Shown here: in pieces, positions 42,187-51,741 of the stretch
How the letters are laid out: each line of letters begins with the position of its first letter
Position numbering within the stretch: the stretch's first letter is position 1
Assembly: GCA_900149785.2 (NCBI GenBank)
Contig: FSSI02000005.1
Location: 1-64,000 of the forward strand
Length of the DNA: 64,000 nt
Origin: Sodalinema lacuna_A
GTDB taxonomy: Bacteria > Cyanobacteriota > Cyanobacteriia > Cyanobacteriales > Geitlerinemataceae
Reading direction: 5' to 3'
The notes under the pieces: model-generated
Database searches by the model: none
What the model was told of the DNA's origin: nothing
The model's input: only the letters and a program-made list of their open reading frames with translations
Translations under genes and position numbers: made by a program

Positions 42187-43872
42187 ATGGCGGCTGGCCC
42201 CTTAAACCCGGCAAATCCCCCCAATCTGGGACAACTGGCTCAGTTATCTCTCGATCGCATGGCCGATGCGGTACTACTGAGTGATCTCAATGGGGACATC
42301 TTTTACGCCAATGATGCGGCCTGTCGTCTCCTCGGCTGCGATCGCCTTCAACTTCTTCAAGGCCAACTCTGGCGGATTGATTGTGCTTTGAGTCAAGAGG
42401 ATTGGCCCCACTATCTCGATCGCCTACGTCAACAAGACGTCTTAGAACATGAAGCCGTCTATCGCTGCGCCAATCAAGACTCAATTGAGGTTGAAGTGAC
42501 CACCAGTTATCTGGTTGCTGACGAGAGCGCCTATCACTGTACCGTCTTTCGCTATCTATCGGAACGAGCCTCCATCGCTCGGGAAGTTCAACGGGCGAAA
42601 GACCAACTGCGGGCGGTTCTCGATGCGGTGCCGGGGTTAGTGTCTTGGATTAGTCAGGATGGACGTTATTTAGGCGTTAATCGTCACCTTGCAGCGAGTT
42701 ATAATATGCCCCCGGATGCGTTTGTGGGCAAGGAATTAGGATTTTTAAAAAACAGCCCTGAATTTGTTGGTTTTGTCAAGGACTTTTTGGCGGGAAATGT
42801 TGATTATCACACCCAGTTAATTGAGGCTAATGTTCGAGGACAACCTCGCTATTACATTACAGCCGCTCAGAAATATGACCAAGGACGAGCCACCGTGGTG
42901 GTGGGGGTCGATGTCAGCGATCGCAAACGCTCGGAAGAAGCCCTACAACGCAGTGAAGCTCGACTGTTGGAAAAAACCCGAGAACTCGAAGAAGCCCTAC
43001 GAGAACGGCAACGGGCAGAAAGTCAATTAGTCCAATCTGAGAAAATGTATGCCCTCGGGCAGATGGTAGCGGGTATGGCGCATGAGATTAATAACCCCAT
43101 TAATTTCATTTACGGGAATCTCGCCTATACCGATAACTATGTGCGAGACTTACTAGAGTTGATGAGGATGTATCAAGAAGAAATCCCCGAGACGCCGCCT
43201 AAAATCGCCGCCGAAATCGAAGCCGTTGACCTAGATTTTATTACCGCAGATCTGCCCAAAATTGTCGATTCCATGAAATTAGGGGCAGAACGAATTCTGA
43301 AACTGGTCTTATCGTTACGGAACTTTTCCCGCCTCGACGAAGCCCAGTTTAAACAAGCCAACGTTCACGAAGGACTTGAAAGCGCCTTAGCGATTCTCAA
43401 TCATCGCATCCAGGGTAAAATTGACCTGATTAAACAGTATGAACCCTTACCGAAAATTTATGGTTATCCGGCTCAACTCAATCAAGTCTGGATGAACTTA
43501 CTCTGCAATGCGATCGATGCCGTCCTCGATCCGGGCCTGCGAGATGGAAGTCGTGATGAGTCTAACCCGCAAATCGTCGTTCGTACCAAAGTCCTCAAGG
43601 GCGATCGCATTCTCGTGGCCATTCGCGACAACGGACGTGGCATTGAACCGAGCCTGCAAGCTAAAATCTTCGATCCCTTCTTCACCACCAAACCCGTCGG
43701 CACCGGTACGGGCCTAGGGTTATCGATTTGCTACCAAATCATCCAAACCCACCATGGCCGGATTCGTGTCGTTTCCCAAGATCCCCAGAACCTGAACAGT
43801 GACTGGGAAACCGGAACCGAGTTCCTCGTTGAGTTGCCCATTGGCTCCTCCCGAGATGACGCGCCAAAATGA
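42187..43872 (+). CDS. PAS-PAS sensor histidine kinase
   Basis: Two PAS folds (about residues 20-125, LLSDLNGDIFYANDAACRLL; and about 136-246, LVSWISQDGRYLGVNRHLA) are followed by a coiled coil (250-285). The phosphoacceptor is His299 in GMAHEINNPINF, and the ATPase motifs are LLCNAIDAV, IRDNGRGIEPSL and GTGTGLGLSICYQI. There are no membrane helices, so it is cytoplasmic; ligand or chromophore is unknown. I use ATG 42187 after GAGGTAACT; GTG 42175 would add four residues. No regulator gene is adjacent. Confidence 0.92.
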   Translation: MAAGPLNPANPPNLGQLAQLSLDRMADAVLLSDLNGDIFYANDAACRLLGCDRLQLLQGQLWRIDCALSQEDWPHYLDRLRQQDVLEHEAVYRCANQDSIEVEVTTSYLVADESAYHCTVFRYLSERASIAREVQRAKDQLRAVLDAVPGLVSWISQDGRYLGVNRHLAASYNMPPDAFVGKELGFLKNSPEFVGFVKDFLAGNVDYHTQLIEANVRGQPRYYITAAQKYDQGRATVVVGVDVSDRKRSEEALQRSEARLLEKTRELEEALRERQRAESQLVQSEKMYALGQMVAGMAHEINNPINFIYGNLAYTDNYVRDLLELMRMYQEEIPETPPKIAAEIEAVDLDFITADLPKIVDSMKLGAERILKLVLSLRNFSRLDEAQFKQANVHEGLESALAILNHRIQGKIDLIKQYEPLPKIYGYPAQLNQVWMNLLCNAIDAVLDPGLRDGSRDESNPQIVVRTKVLKGDRILVAIRDNGRGIEPSLQAKIFDPFFTTKPVGTGTGLGLSICYQIIQTHHGRIRVVSQDPQNLNSDWETGTEFLVELPIGSSRDDAPK

Positions 43873-43948
43873 CTAGACGGTGTAGAATCAAACGGTCAAC
43901 GACTCATTCGGCCATCGTTCAGCCATAGTCCAGCCATAGGTTACTTGA

Positions 43949-44674
43949 ATGTCCCAACCGCGCAAACTTTACGAAGGTAAAGCCAAAATTCTCTACAGTA
44001 CAGACGATCCCGAAATTCTCCTGTCTGAATTTAAAGATGACGCAACAGCGTTCAACGCCGCCAAACGAGGGCAGATCGCCCGTAAAGGAGAAATCAACTG
44101 TACAATCTCAACCCGCCTGTTTCAACAACTCGAAACCTTGGGGGTTCCCACCCATTGGATTGATACCCCGCAGCCCACGCAAATGCGCGTCAAGCGCGTG
44201 CAAATTATTCCCTTAGAAGTGGTAGTGCGCAACCGAGCCGCCGGAAGCCTCTGTCGGCAAACTGGCTTGAGCCTGGGAACGCCCATTACCCCGCCTTTGG
44301 TAGAGTTTTTCTATAAAAATGATGAGCTAGGCGATCCTCTACTGACCAACGATCGCCTACGTCTATTGAATCTCGCGAGTCCTGAGGAGATTGAGCAACT
44401 ACGAGAGATGGCCCTGACCATTAATGCACATCTGCAAACTGTCCTCACTCGTTGTCAAATTACGCTCGTCGATTTCAAACTAGAGTTTGGTAAACTCGCC
44501 GATGGCACTCTCGTCTTAGCCGATGAGATCAGTCCTGATACCTGTCGCCTTTGGGATCGTCTTGAAGAAGATACTGAACGGCGTGTCTTGGATAAAGATC
44601 GCTTTCGGCAAGATCTCGGCCATGTTGAAGATGCTTACGAACAAGTTTTAACACGCATCCTCGATCAGGTGTAA
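43949..44674 (+). CDS. purC: SAICAR synthase
   Basis: It joins aspartate to CAIR in purine synthesis. The 241-residue protein shows QPRKLYEGKAKILYSTDDPE, DATAFNAAKRGQIARKGEIN, RNRAAGSLCRQTGL, LVDFKLEFGKLADGTLVLAD and DEISPDTCRLWD. The ATG at 43949 is standard. It precedes the omp85-lpx cluster, as in many cyanobacteria. The neighbouring 44675-44871 contains no gene. Confidence 0.96.
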   Translation: MSQPRKLYEGKAKILYSTDDPEILLSEFKDDATAFNAAKRGQIARKGEINCTISTRLFQQLETLGVPTHWIDTPQPTQMRVKRVQIIPLEVVVRNRAAGSLCRQTGLSLGTPITPPLVEFFYKNDELGDPLLTNDRLRLLNLASPEEIEQLREMALTINAHLQTVLTRCQITLVDFKLEFGKLADGTLVLADEISPDTCRLWDRLEEDTERRVLDKDRFRQDLGHVEDAYEQVLTRILDQV

Positions 44675-44871
44675 CGAGAAATGACACCCTAAAAAGACAG
44701 ACAAAATAAGACGCAGTTAGTCATCTAAAAGCCCTTAAAACAAAGGTTTTCCCGCTAAGAGTTTGCTTGATTGTACTGTCTAAAGCCAACCTAACTATGG
44801 CTATTTTCAATTGGGGTGTCGGATGATGGCACGGGTGAATGATGTGTTATTTGGTGTGTGGAGGTTGAAAC

Positions 44872-47235
44872 GTGATTGTGGACAATTCTAAATGGTCTTC
44901 CCTGACACTGTTGTCAGTGGCGATGACTCTGAGCCTAGGAGACGGGGCGCTGGCCCTGGACAGCCAACGGATGCAAAAATCCCTGGAGTCCGCTCCTCGG
45001 GGTTCTTTGAAGCTAAAGGAAATGTCGTCGAATCCCCAGCCGCCGGCGATCGCCTCAGACGAGGCATTCCCTCAGGTGCAATTCCCTGAAGCGCAATTCC
45101 CTCAGGTGCAATTCCCTGAAGCGCAATTCCCTCAGGAGTTAAGCGTGGCCAGTCCCTTAGAGGAGTCAGGGTCTTTGGCTGACGTGGATCTCGATACTTG
45201 GTCCGCCGCCTCAGCCCCGGAAACCCTCGATGTACCGGAGTTGGAGCATCTCGCTACTGAGGCCACAGTCGAGGCCACAGTCGAGGCCACAGTCGAGGCC
45301 ACAGTCGAGACACCAGCAACCGCCGAGACACCTGAAGGCTCTCAGACACCAGCAACCGCCGAGGCCGCGCCCTCGGATTCGCCACGGCTGGCTCAAGAGA
45401 CCTCTGAGCAACCTCAGGTCCTCGTCTCAGAAGTGTTAGTGCGGCAAACTGATGGACGACCCCTGGACTTAGATCTGCAAAATGAGGTCTATGACAGCAT
45501 CCGCACCCAGCCGGGACGGACGACCACCAGTCGCCAACTGCAAGACGACGTGAATGCTATCTATGCAACCGGGTTTTTTGGCCGGGTTGAACCCCTGGCC
45601 GAAGAAACCCCTTTAGGGGTGCGAATTATTTTCGAGGTCTTACCGAACCCCACCCTGAACCGAGTTGCGGTGGAGAATAACCAAGTTCTCAGCCAAGAGC
45701 GCGTTGATGAGATTTTTGGTGAGCAGTATGGGACGATTCTCAATTTGCGTGACTTCCAGGACGGGGTCGAAGCGGTGAATCGTTGGTATCAGACCAATGG
45801 CTATGTTCTGGCCCAAGTGCTAGACCCGCCGCCGCTCCCCGAAAGCGGTCCCGTGGCCCCTCCCCCCGTCTCCCCCGATGGGGTGGTGACCCTGGATGTG
45901 GCCGAGGGGGTCATTGAGGATATTGAAATTCGTTTTCTCAGTGAAGACGGTCAGGCGGTCGATGAAGAGGGACAACCCATTGAGGGACGCACCCGACCCT
46001 TTATCGTCACCCGAGAAATGCGATCGCAGCCAGGGGATGTCTTCAACCGCGATCGCATCCAAAACGATTTACAGCGAGTTTTTAGCTTAGGGCTATTTGA
46101 CGACATTAACCTCTCCGTCGAACCCGGACAGAATCCTCGTCAAGCCGTGGTGGTGGTTAATGCGATTGAGGGCAGTTTTGGCTCTGTAGCCGCTGGGGGC
46201 GGCTTCAGTTCCGTCGGGGGGTTCTTTGGAACCGCTAGTTATCAAGAACAGAACTTTGGCGGTAATAACCAAACCCTCGGCGCCGAAGTGCAACTCGGAA
46301 CCCGAGGGTTATTCTTTGATGTCAATTTTACCGATCCGTGGATTGGGGGCGACCCCTTCCGAACCGCTTATAACGTCAATCTGTTCCGGCGGCGCTCGAT
46401 TTCCTTGGTGTTTGACAGCGGAGAGGATCAGCCAGAAGTGGAATTACCCAATGGCGATCGCCCCCGCATCGACCGTATCGGTGGCGGCGTGACCTTTACC
46501 CGTCCCCTCACCCGAGATGTCTTTGATAACCGACAGGCTTGGACCGCCTCGTTGGGCCTGCAAGTCCAAGAAGTGACCATTCGCGACTCCGACGGCGATC
46601 GCACCCCCCGCGATGAGCTGGGTAACTTGCTCTCGGCCAATGAAGACGGTACCGACTTTATGGCCAGCGTGCGCTTAGGGTTAGCTCGCGATCGCCGTAA
46701 CAACCTCCTCGACCCCACACGGGGCGATCGGGTCAGTTTCAGTACCGAACAGGTCCTCCCCTTCGATGACAACGTCTCCTTTAACCGACTACGGGGCAGC
46801 TATAGCTACTATCTGCCGGTGAATTTCCTGGATCTCGAAGGCTCCCAGGCCCTAGCCTTCAACGTGCAAGCGGGAACCATCATCGGGGATATGCCCCCCT
46901 ATGAAGCCTTTGTCCTCGGTGGGGTGAACTCAGTGCGGGGGTACGCTGAAGGCGCTCTAGGGGCCGGTCGATCCTTCCTGCAAGCCACGGCTGAATATCG
47001 CTTCCCCATCTTCTCGATTATTGGCGGCGTGGCCTTCCTAGATGTCGGAACCGACCTCGGGACCGCTGGCGATGTCCCCGGAAACCCGGCTGAGGTTCGA
47101 GATAAACCCGGAAACGGGTTAGGCTACGGCTTCGGCTTACGTATCCAATCTCCCATTGGCCCGATTCGAGTCGATTTTGCCATCAACGACGAGGGGGACA
47201 ACCGCTTTCACTTCGGTATTGGTCAGCGATTCTAG
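44872..47235 (+). CDS. bamA: Omp85/BamA outer-membrane assembly protein
   Basis: It is the core outer-membrane beta-barrel insertase (cyanobacterial Omp85/Toc75 type). A signal sequence (to about GALALDS) leads into an unusual low-complexity region with 30-bp (FPQVQFPEAQ) and 12-bp (EATV) repeats to about residue 180. POTRA domains follow (VLVSEVLVRQTDGRPL, LNRVAVENNQVLSQERVDEI, IEDIEIRFLSEDG), and a C-terminal barrel ends in the assembly signal FHFGIGQRF. The GTG at 44872 is supported by GGAGG nine bases upstream and an in-frame stop at 44866. It is 787 residues long. Confidence 0.93.
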   Translation: MIVDNSKWSSLTLLSVAMTLSLGDGALALDSQRMQKSLESAPRGSLKLKEMSSNPQPPAIASDEAFPQVQFPEAQFPQVQFPEAQFPQELSVASPLEESGSLADVDLDTWSAASAPETLDVPELEHLATEATVEATVEATVEATVETPATAETPEGSQTPATAEAAPSDSPRLAQETSEQPQVLVSEVLVRQTDGRPLDLDLQNEVYDSIRTQPGRTTTSRQLQDDVNAIYATGFFGRVEPLAEETPLGVRIIFEVLPNPTLNRVAVENNQVLSQERVDEIFGEQYGTILNLRDFQDGVEAVNRWYQTNGYVLAQVLDPPPLPESGPVAPPPVSPDGVVTLDVAEGVIEDIEIRFLSEDGQAVDEEGQPIEGRTRPFIVTREMRSQPGDVFNRDRIQNDLQRVFSLGLFDDINLSVEPGQNPRQAVVVVNAIEGSFGSVAAGGGFSSVGGFFGTASYQEQNFGGNNQTLGAEVQLGTRGLFFDVNFTDPWIGGDPFRTAYNVNLFRRRSISLVFDSGEDQPEVELPNGDRPRIDRIGGGVTFTRPLTRDVFDNRQAWTASLGLQVQEVTIRDSDGDRTPRDELGNLLSANEDGTDFMASVRLGLARDRRNNLLDPTRGDRVSFSTEQVLPFDDNVSFNRLRGSYSYYLPVNFLDLEGSQALAFNVQAGTIIGDMPPYEAFVLGGVNSVRGYAEGALGAGRSFLQATAEYRFPIFSIIGGVAFLDVGTDLGTAGDVPGNPAEVRDKPGNGLGYGFGLRIQSPIGPIRVDFAINDEGDNRFHFGIGQRF
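45067..45135. repeat. 30-bp tandem repeat in omp85
   Basis: Two copies and a partial third of a 30-base unit starting TTCCCTCAGGTGCAA, in frame, encode FPQVQFPEAQ units in the linker before the POTRA domains. Confidence 0.9.
45259..45306. repeat. 12-bp tandem repeat in omp85
   Basis: Four exact copies of GAGGCCACAGTC, in frame, encode EATV repeats. Confidence 0.93.
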
Positions 47236-47287
47236 GTCACTCTAAGTCACTCCTGAGTGTTCATCCCCCCTCAACAGCTCTCGTCTC

Positions 47288-48172
47288 ATGTCTGTGTCTT
47301 CTTCCTCACCCCCCATCGCCTCCCCCTGTGACTTAACTCAGGGGGGACGCACCCTGCGGCGATCGCTCCGGTGTCATGGCATTGGTCTCCATTCAGGCCA
47401 AACCACCAACGTAGAGCTACATCCCCTCTCCCCAGGCCAGGGACGGCTCCTGCAACGACGGGATCTCCCCGGAACCGGGCCTCTAACGCTCTCCCCCGAG
47501 GTCGTGCAGCCGAGTCTCCTCTGTACCCAACTAGCTCAAGGAGAGGTCAGCGCCCAAACCGTCGAGCATTTACTGGCCGCCTTAGCGGCCCGAGGGATTC
47601 GCGATGTCCTGATTGACCTCGACGGTCCCGAAGTGCCGATTCTCGATGGTTCTGCCCGAGATTGGATTGAGGCGATCGATGCCGTCGGGGTCACTCCCTG
47701 TCATTGCCCCGAGGTGGTTCCGACTCCCCTCCCTGAACCGATTTGGATTCAGGACGGAGAGGCCTTCGTGGCCGCCCTGCCGGCGCCTCAGCTGCGCTTG
47801 AGTTATGGCATTGACTTTGCCGCCGCCGCGATCGGCCAACAATGGCACACCTGGACCCCGGCGAGGGAGGACTTTGCCCAGGAGATTGCCCCAGCTCGTA
47901 CCTTTGGACTAGCCCATGAGGTAGAATCTTTACGGAGCCGGGGACTCATTCGGGGTGGATGTTTAGACAATGCTCTCGTTTGTGACGGTGACCATTGGCT
48001 CAATCCTCCCTTGCGATTTGCAAATGAACCAGTGCGTCATAAAATCTTAGACTTAGTAGGAGATCTGAGCTTACTGGGTCCGATTCCAGTGGCTCATATT
48101 CTTGCTTATAAAGCGAGCCATCGCCTGCATGTTCGCTTAGCTCAATGCCTGCGATCGCGCGGGTACGCATAA
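47288..48172 (+). CDS. lpxC: UDP-3-O-acyl-N-acetylglucosamine deacetylase
   Basis: It is a zinc enzyme and the committed step of lipid A synthesis. Visible: RCHGIGLHSGQTTNVELHP, the zinc His in SAQTVEHLLAALAA, ILDGSARDWIEAID, RTFGLAHEVESLRSRGLIRGG, and the second metal site HKILDLVGDLSLLG plus the catalytic His region YKASHRLHVRLA. A short Ser/Pro-rich N-terminus precedes it. It is the second gene of the envelope cluster. Confidence 0.96.
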   Translation: MSVSSSSPPIASPCDLTQGGRTLRRSLRCHGIGLHSGQTTNVELHPLSPGQGRLLQRRDLPGTGPLTLSPEVVQPSLLCTQLAQGEVSAQTVEHLLAALAARGIRDVLIDLDGPEVPILDGSARDWIEAIDAVGVTPCHCPEVVPTPLPEPIWIQDGEAFVAALPAPQLRLSYGIDFAAAAIGQQWHTWTPAREDFAQEIAPARTFGLAHEVESLRSRGLIRGGCLDNALVCDGDHWLNPPLRFANEPVRHKILDLVGDLSLLGPIPVAHILAYKASHRLHVRLAQCLRSRGYA

Positions 48173-48253
48173 GCCAGTTTTAGGGGATCCCGAGGGCAAG
48201 CCGCAGGCAGCGCCGAGCCGGATCTTCGTTAGCCGCAGTACTTGAAGCCAATT

Positions 48254-48760
48254 ATGTCCACACTTATTGACGCCAACACGAACAACGCCCAACAGACGGA
48301 AACGGAACCGGTCTCAACCCCAGCCACCATGCTGAGTGTTGACGAGATTCATCGTCTCTTGCCCCACCGTTACCCCTTTGCTTTGGTCGATCGCATTATT
48401 GAATATATCCCGCAAAAACGGGCCGTGGGCATCAAAAATGTCACCGTGAATGAACCCCATTTTCAGGGCCATTTCCCCGGCAAACCGATTATGCCCGGAG
48501 TCTTGATTGTTGAGGCTATGGCTCAAGTGGGCGGGGTAGTCTTAACCCAAATGCACGAAATGGAGGAAGGCCTATTTACCTTCGCGGGCATCGATAATGT
48601 CCGCTTCCGTCGGCCCGTGGTCCCTGGGGATCAACTGGTGATGACCGTTGACCTCCTCTGGACGAAACGCCGCCGCTTTGGGAAAATGTACGGTCGCGCT
48701 GAAGTCGATGGACAGTTGGTGAGTGAAGGGGAACTGATGTTTTCTCTGATGGTGGAATAA
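48254..48760 (+). CDS. fabZ: (3R)-hydroxyacyl-ACP dehydratase
   Basis: It dehydrates beta-hydroxyacyl-ACP in fatty-acid elongation. The hotdog fold shows IHRLLPHRYPFALVDRI and the catalytic His/Glu region FQGHFPGKPIMPGVLIVEAM. A Thr/Glu-rich N-terminal tail of about 30 residues precedes the domain. I use ATG 48254; a TTG at 48242 is upstream. fabZ sits between lpxC and lpxA, as in many Gram-negative cell-envelope clusters. Confidence 0.95.
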   Translation: MSTLIDANTNNAQQTETEPVSTPATMLSVDEIHRLLPHRYPFALVDRIIEYIPQKRAVGIKNVTVNEPHFQGHFPGKPIMPGVLIVEAMAQVGGVVLTQMHEMEEGLFTFAGIDNVRFRRPVVPGDQLVMTVDLLWTKRRRFGKMYGRAEVDGQLVSEGELMFSLMVE

Positions 48761-48894
48761 CGGATAGTGGACGAATAAGGGTCAACTCACGGACGCTCCC
48801 GAACGAAGACAACCGCGCCACTGGATGCGGAACAGGGATAACCGCCAACCCCTTGAGGCGGCAGTTTCCGCTCGCCAACTGATCAACTCAAGAC

Positions 48895-49713
48895 ATGATT
48901 CATCCAACTGCTGTCATCCATCCCCAGGCCCAACTTCACCCGAGTGTTCGTGTTGGGGCCTATGCCGTTATTGGCCAACAGGTCACCATCGGACGAGATA
49001 CCACCATTGAAGCCCATGTGGTCATTGATGGGGCAACGGCGATTGGTGAGCGCAATCATATTTTTCCCGGCGCTGCGATTGGCTTAGAACCCCAAGATCT
49101 TAAATATGAGGGGGCCGTCAGTGGGGTATCAATCGGCAATGATAACCGGATTCGAGAATATGTGACCATTAACCGCGCCACTCAGGGAGGGGAAATGACC
49201 TGCATTGGCGATAATAATTTGTTGATGGCCTATGTTCATGTGGCCCACAACTGCACGATTGGCAATGGGGTGGTGATTACCAATGCGGTGGAGTTAGCGG
49301 GTCATGTGTGTGTTGAGTCGAATGCCCGTATTGGCGGCGTGGTCGGGGTTCATCAGTTTGTCCATATCGGCGAGTTATCGATGGTGGGGGGCATGAGTCG
49401 GATTGACCGTGATGTTCCTCCCTATATGCTCGTTGAAGGCAATCCCAGCCGGGTGCGAGCGTTGAATCAGGTGGGCTTACAACGAGCGGGGTTGATGGAG
49501 ATTGATGAGGGAGAGGCGTTTCAGGTCTTGAAGAAGGCCTTTCGCCTCCTCTATCGCTCCGATCTGAGCTTGGAGAGCGCCCTCGATCGCCTGGAGTTAT
49601 TACCCGAAACTCCTCAGGTACAACATTTACAGCATTTCTTACAGTCCTCCCGTCAACCGGGACGACGAGGCCCCATTAGTGGTCAGCGTCGCCGTCGGAG
49701 TGAGTCCTCGTGA
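48895..49713 (+). CDS. lpxA: UDP-N-acetylglucosamine acyltransferase
   Basis: It adds the first hydroxyacyl chain to UDP-GlcNAc. The left-handed beta-helix of hexapeptide repeats begins MIHPTAVIHPQAQLHPSVRV. The catalytic His lies in LMAYVHVAHNCTIGNG. GGMSRIDRDVPPYMLVEGNP and a C-terminal helical domain follow. The C-terminal tail is basic (RRGPISGQRRRRSESS). Its stop overlaps the lpxB start by four bases (GTGA). Confidence 0.96.
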   Translation: MIHPTAVIHPQAQLHPSVRVGAYAVIGQQVTIGRDTTIEAHVVIDGATAIGERNHIFPGAAIGLEPQDLKYEGAVSGVSIGNDNRIREYVTINRATQGGEMTCIGDNNLLMAYVHVAHNCTIGNGVVITNAVELAGHVCVESNARIGGVVGVHQFVHIGELSMVGGMSRIDRDVPPYMLVEGNPSRVRALNQVGLQRAGLMEIDEGEAFQVLKKAFRLLYRSDLSLESALDRLELLPETPQVQHLQHFLQSSRQPGRRGPISGQRRRRSESS

Positions 49714-50879
49714 GTCAGCGCATTTTTGTCAGTACTGGGGAAGTCTCGGGGGATTTACAGGGGGCGTTGTTGATTGAGGCCCTTTATCGGGTCAGCCGTC
49801 GGCAGGGAACGCCGTTGGAGATTGTGGCCTTGGGGGGCGATCGCATGGCGGCGGCCGGGGCCACTCTGCTGGCTCAAACCAGTGGGATTGGCTCGGTGGG
49901 CCTGTTGGAGTCTCTACCGTTCCTGCTGCCGACGTTACGGGTGCAACGAGAGGCGCTCAAGGCGTTGCGATCGCACCCTCCGGATTTGGTGGTTCTGATT
50001 GATTATATGGGACCGAATCTGGGCTTGGGCAATGCCATTAAACGGGAGTTTCCCCAGGTTCCCATCGTCTACTATATTGCCCCTCAGACCTGGGTTTGGT
50101 CGCCGAGCGATCGCGATGCCTTGCGTTTGGTGTCTCTGTGCGATCGGCTCTTGGCCATTTTCCCCGAAGAAGCCCGCTATTTTCGTGAACGTGGGGCTAA
50201 TGTGACTTGGGTGGGCCATCCCCTCGTCGATCGCCTGGCCCAAGCTCCCGACCGCCACAGCGCCCGCGAGTCCTTAAACCTCGCCGATGACGACATCGTG
50301 ATTGCCCTGTTACCGGCCTCGCGTCACCAAGAACTCAAATATCTGGTTCCCCCCATCTTTGCGGCGGCCCGAGCGCTTCAGGATAAATTGCCCCAAGCTC
50401 GGTTTTGGATTCCTTTATCCCTAGACATTTACCGGGAGGCCTTACAACAGGCCCTCAATGGGGCTGGACTACGAGCTGAAATTACCGGCGATCGCCGCCT
50501 AGAGCGTCTGGCAGCCGCTGATTTAGCCATTAGTAAGTCGGGGACCGTTAACCTGGAACTGGCCCTGCTCAACGTGCCACAGATTGCCGTCTATGCCGTT
50601 CATCCCCTCACCGCTGGCTTTGCGCGTCGCGTTTTAGATTTTAAAATCGAGTTCATGTCGCCTCCCAACTTAGTCACCATGACGGCGATTATCCCTGAAC
50701 TGATGCAAGAAGCGGTCACCTCGGACAACATTGTCCAAGAAGCCTTAAGTCTCCTGTTTGACCATCAGCGGCGAGACACCATGCAGCACCAGTATGCTCA
50801 GATGCGGCAACAGATTGGTGAGGTGGGGGTCTGCGATCGCGCCGCTAGCGAAATTTTAGCCCTCCTGGGTGGCCCCTAG
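49710..50879 (+). CDS. lpxB: Lipid-A-disaccharide synthase
   Basis: It condenses UDP-diacylglucosamine with lipid X. The GT19 fold shows ISTGEVSGDLQGALLIEAL-type start (read here as IFVSTGEVSGDLQGALLIEA), ALGGDRMAAAGATLLAQT, VVLIDYMGPNLGLG, YYIAPQTWVWSPSDRDAL and IFPEEARYFRERGANVTWVG. The GTG start at 49710 is set by the overlap with lpxA. A complete lpxC-fabZ-lpxA-lpxB set indicates lipid A-like outer-membrane lipid capacity, even though kdsA/waaA are not in view. Confidence 0.95.
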   Translation: MSQRIFVSTGEVSGDLQGALLIEALYRVSRRQGTPLEIVALGGDRMAAAGATLLAQTSGIGSVGLLESLPFLLPTLRVQREALKALRSHPPDLVVLIDYMGPNLGLGNAIKREFPQVPIVYYIAPQTWVWSPSDRDALRLVSLCDRLLAIFPEEARYFRERGANVTWVGHPLVDRLAQAPDRHSARESLNLADDDIVIALLPASRHQELKYLVPPIFAAARALQDKLPQARFWIPLSLDIYREALQQALNGAGLRAEITGDRRLERLAAADLAISKSGTVNLELALLNVPQIAVYAVHPLTAGFARRVLDFKIEFMSPPNLVTMTAIIPELMQEAVTSDNIVQEALSLLFDHQRRDTMQHQYAQMRQQIGEVGVCDRAASEILALLGGP

Positions 50880-51009
50880 GGAACTTCCCTATGGCGCTCA
50901 AACCACCCGAGTGAATCTGGAAAAGCCCCTTCGCCTTATGTAGTGTAAAACAGGAGCAAACCCGTCAAGACCCCGACAACCGACAACCCTGACTCCGTAT
51001 CAACGTTTT

Positions 51010-51609
51010 ATGAAAGACTCAGCTCAAAAAAACCGTTCCCTTGGTCTCCTGGCCGGACTTGCCATTGTTCTCGTCCTCGGCGGCGCCACCGTTACCTTTT
51101 TTCAGCGAAGTGGCGTTGAGGAGATCCCAGACCCTCCCTCAGATATCTCAGAACCGGCCAACGGGGGCAATGTTGCCCAAACGACCATCCCAGAAATCTA
51201 TCTGCTTCAAGATACCGGCACTGACTTTGAACTGTTGGCGATGCCGATTACCGTGGATGACACCAACAATGTCCTCGGCAGCAATGACCCTGAAGCGATG
51301 CTAACGGAAGCCTTCCGCCAACTGCTAGCCAGCTCCGACTCTTCCCCGGCCTTCACCGCCATTCCCCCCGAGACGCAACTGAGAAACTTAGATGTCACCG
51401 ACAGCGGCGTTCGGGTTGATCTCTCGGCGGAATTTACCACTGGGGGTGGCTCCGCGTCTATGATTGGCCGTCTCGATCAAGTGGTGTACACGGCGACCAG
51501 TCTCGATCCTGATGCCGAGGTTTGGCTCTCGGTTGAGGGAGAACCCCTCGAACTCCTCGGCGGTGAAGGATTAGAAGTTCCCCAACCTGTGAGCCGGGAC
51601 GATTTATAA
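51010..51609 (+). CDS. GerMN domain protein, membrane-anchored
   Basis: An N-terminal anchor (GLLAGLAIVLVLGGATVTFF) precedes a Pro/Asp-rich linker and a GerMN domain at about residues 60-175 (TIPEIYLLQDTGTDFELLAM, AMLTEAFRQLLASS, SGVRVDLSAEFTTGGGSASM, IGRLDQVVYTATSLDPDAEV). In spore-formers the domain occurs in germination protein GerM; in cyanobacteria the role is unknown, perhaps in the cell wall. It starts at ATG 51010 and is followed by a strong terminator. Confidence 0.9.
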   Translation: MKDSAQKNRSLGLLAGLAIVLVLGGATVTFFQRSGVEEIPDPPSDISEPANGGNVAQTTIPEIYLLQDTGTDFELLAMPITVDDTNNVLGSNDPEAMLTEAFRQLLASSDSSPAFTAIPPETQLRNLDVTDSGVRVDLSAEFTTGGGSASMIGRLDQVVYTATSLDPDAEVWLSVEGEPLELLGGEGLEVPQPVSRDDL

Positions 51610-51644
51610 TCCGCCGATATTGGACACTTGAATATAGACAATAA

Positions 51645-51676
51645 AAAGCCAGGCAATACAACAATTGCCTGGCTTT
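51645..51676. terminator. Bidirectional terminator between GerMN and adhE genes
   Basis: The 13-base arm AAAGCCAGGCAAT and its perfect complement enclose a 6-base loop, with A-runs on the left and T-runs on the right. It lies between two convergent genes and can serve both. Confidence 0.9.
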
Positions 51677-51741
51677 TGCGTTTAGGTAGCGTACTGTCTC
51701 ATCTGTCTATAGATGTCTATCGACCGATGTAACCTGCTCCG

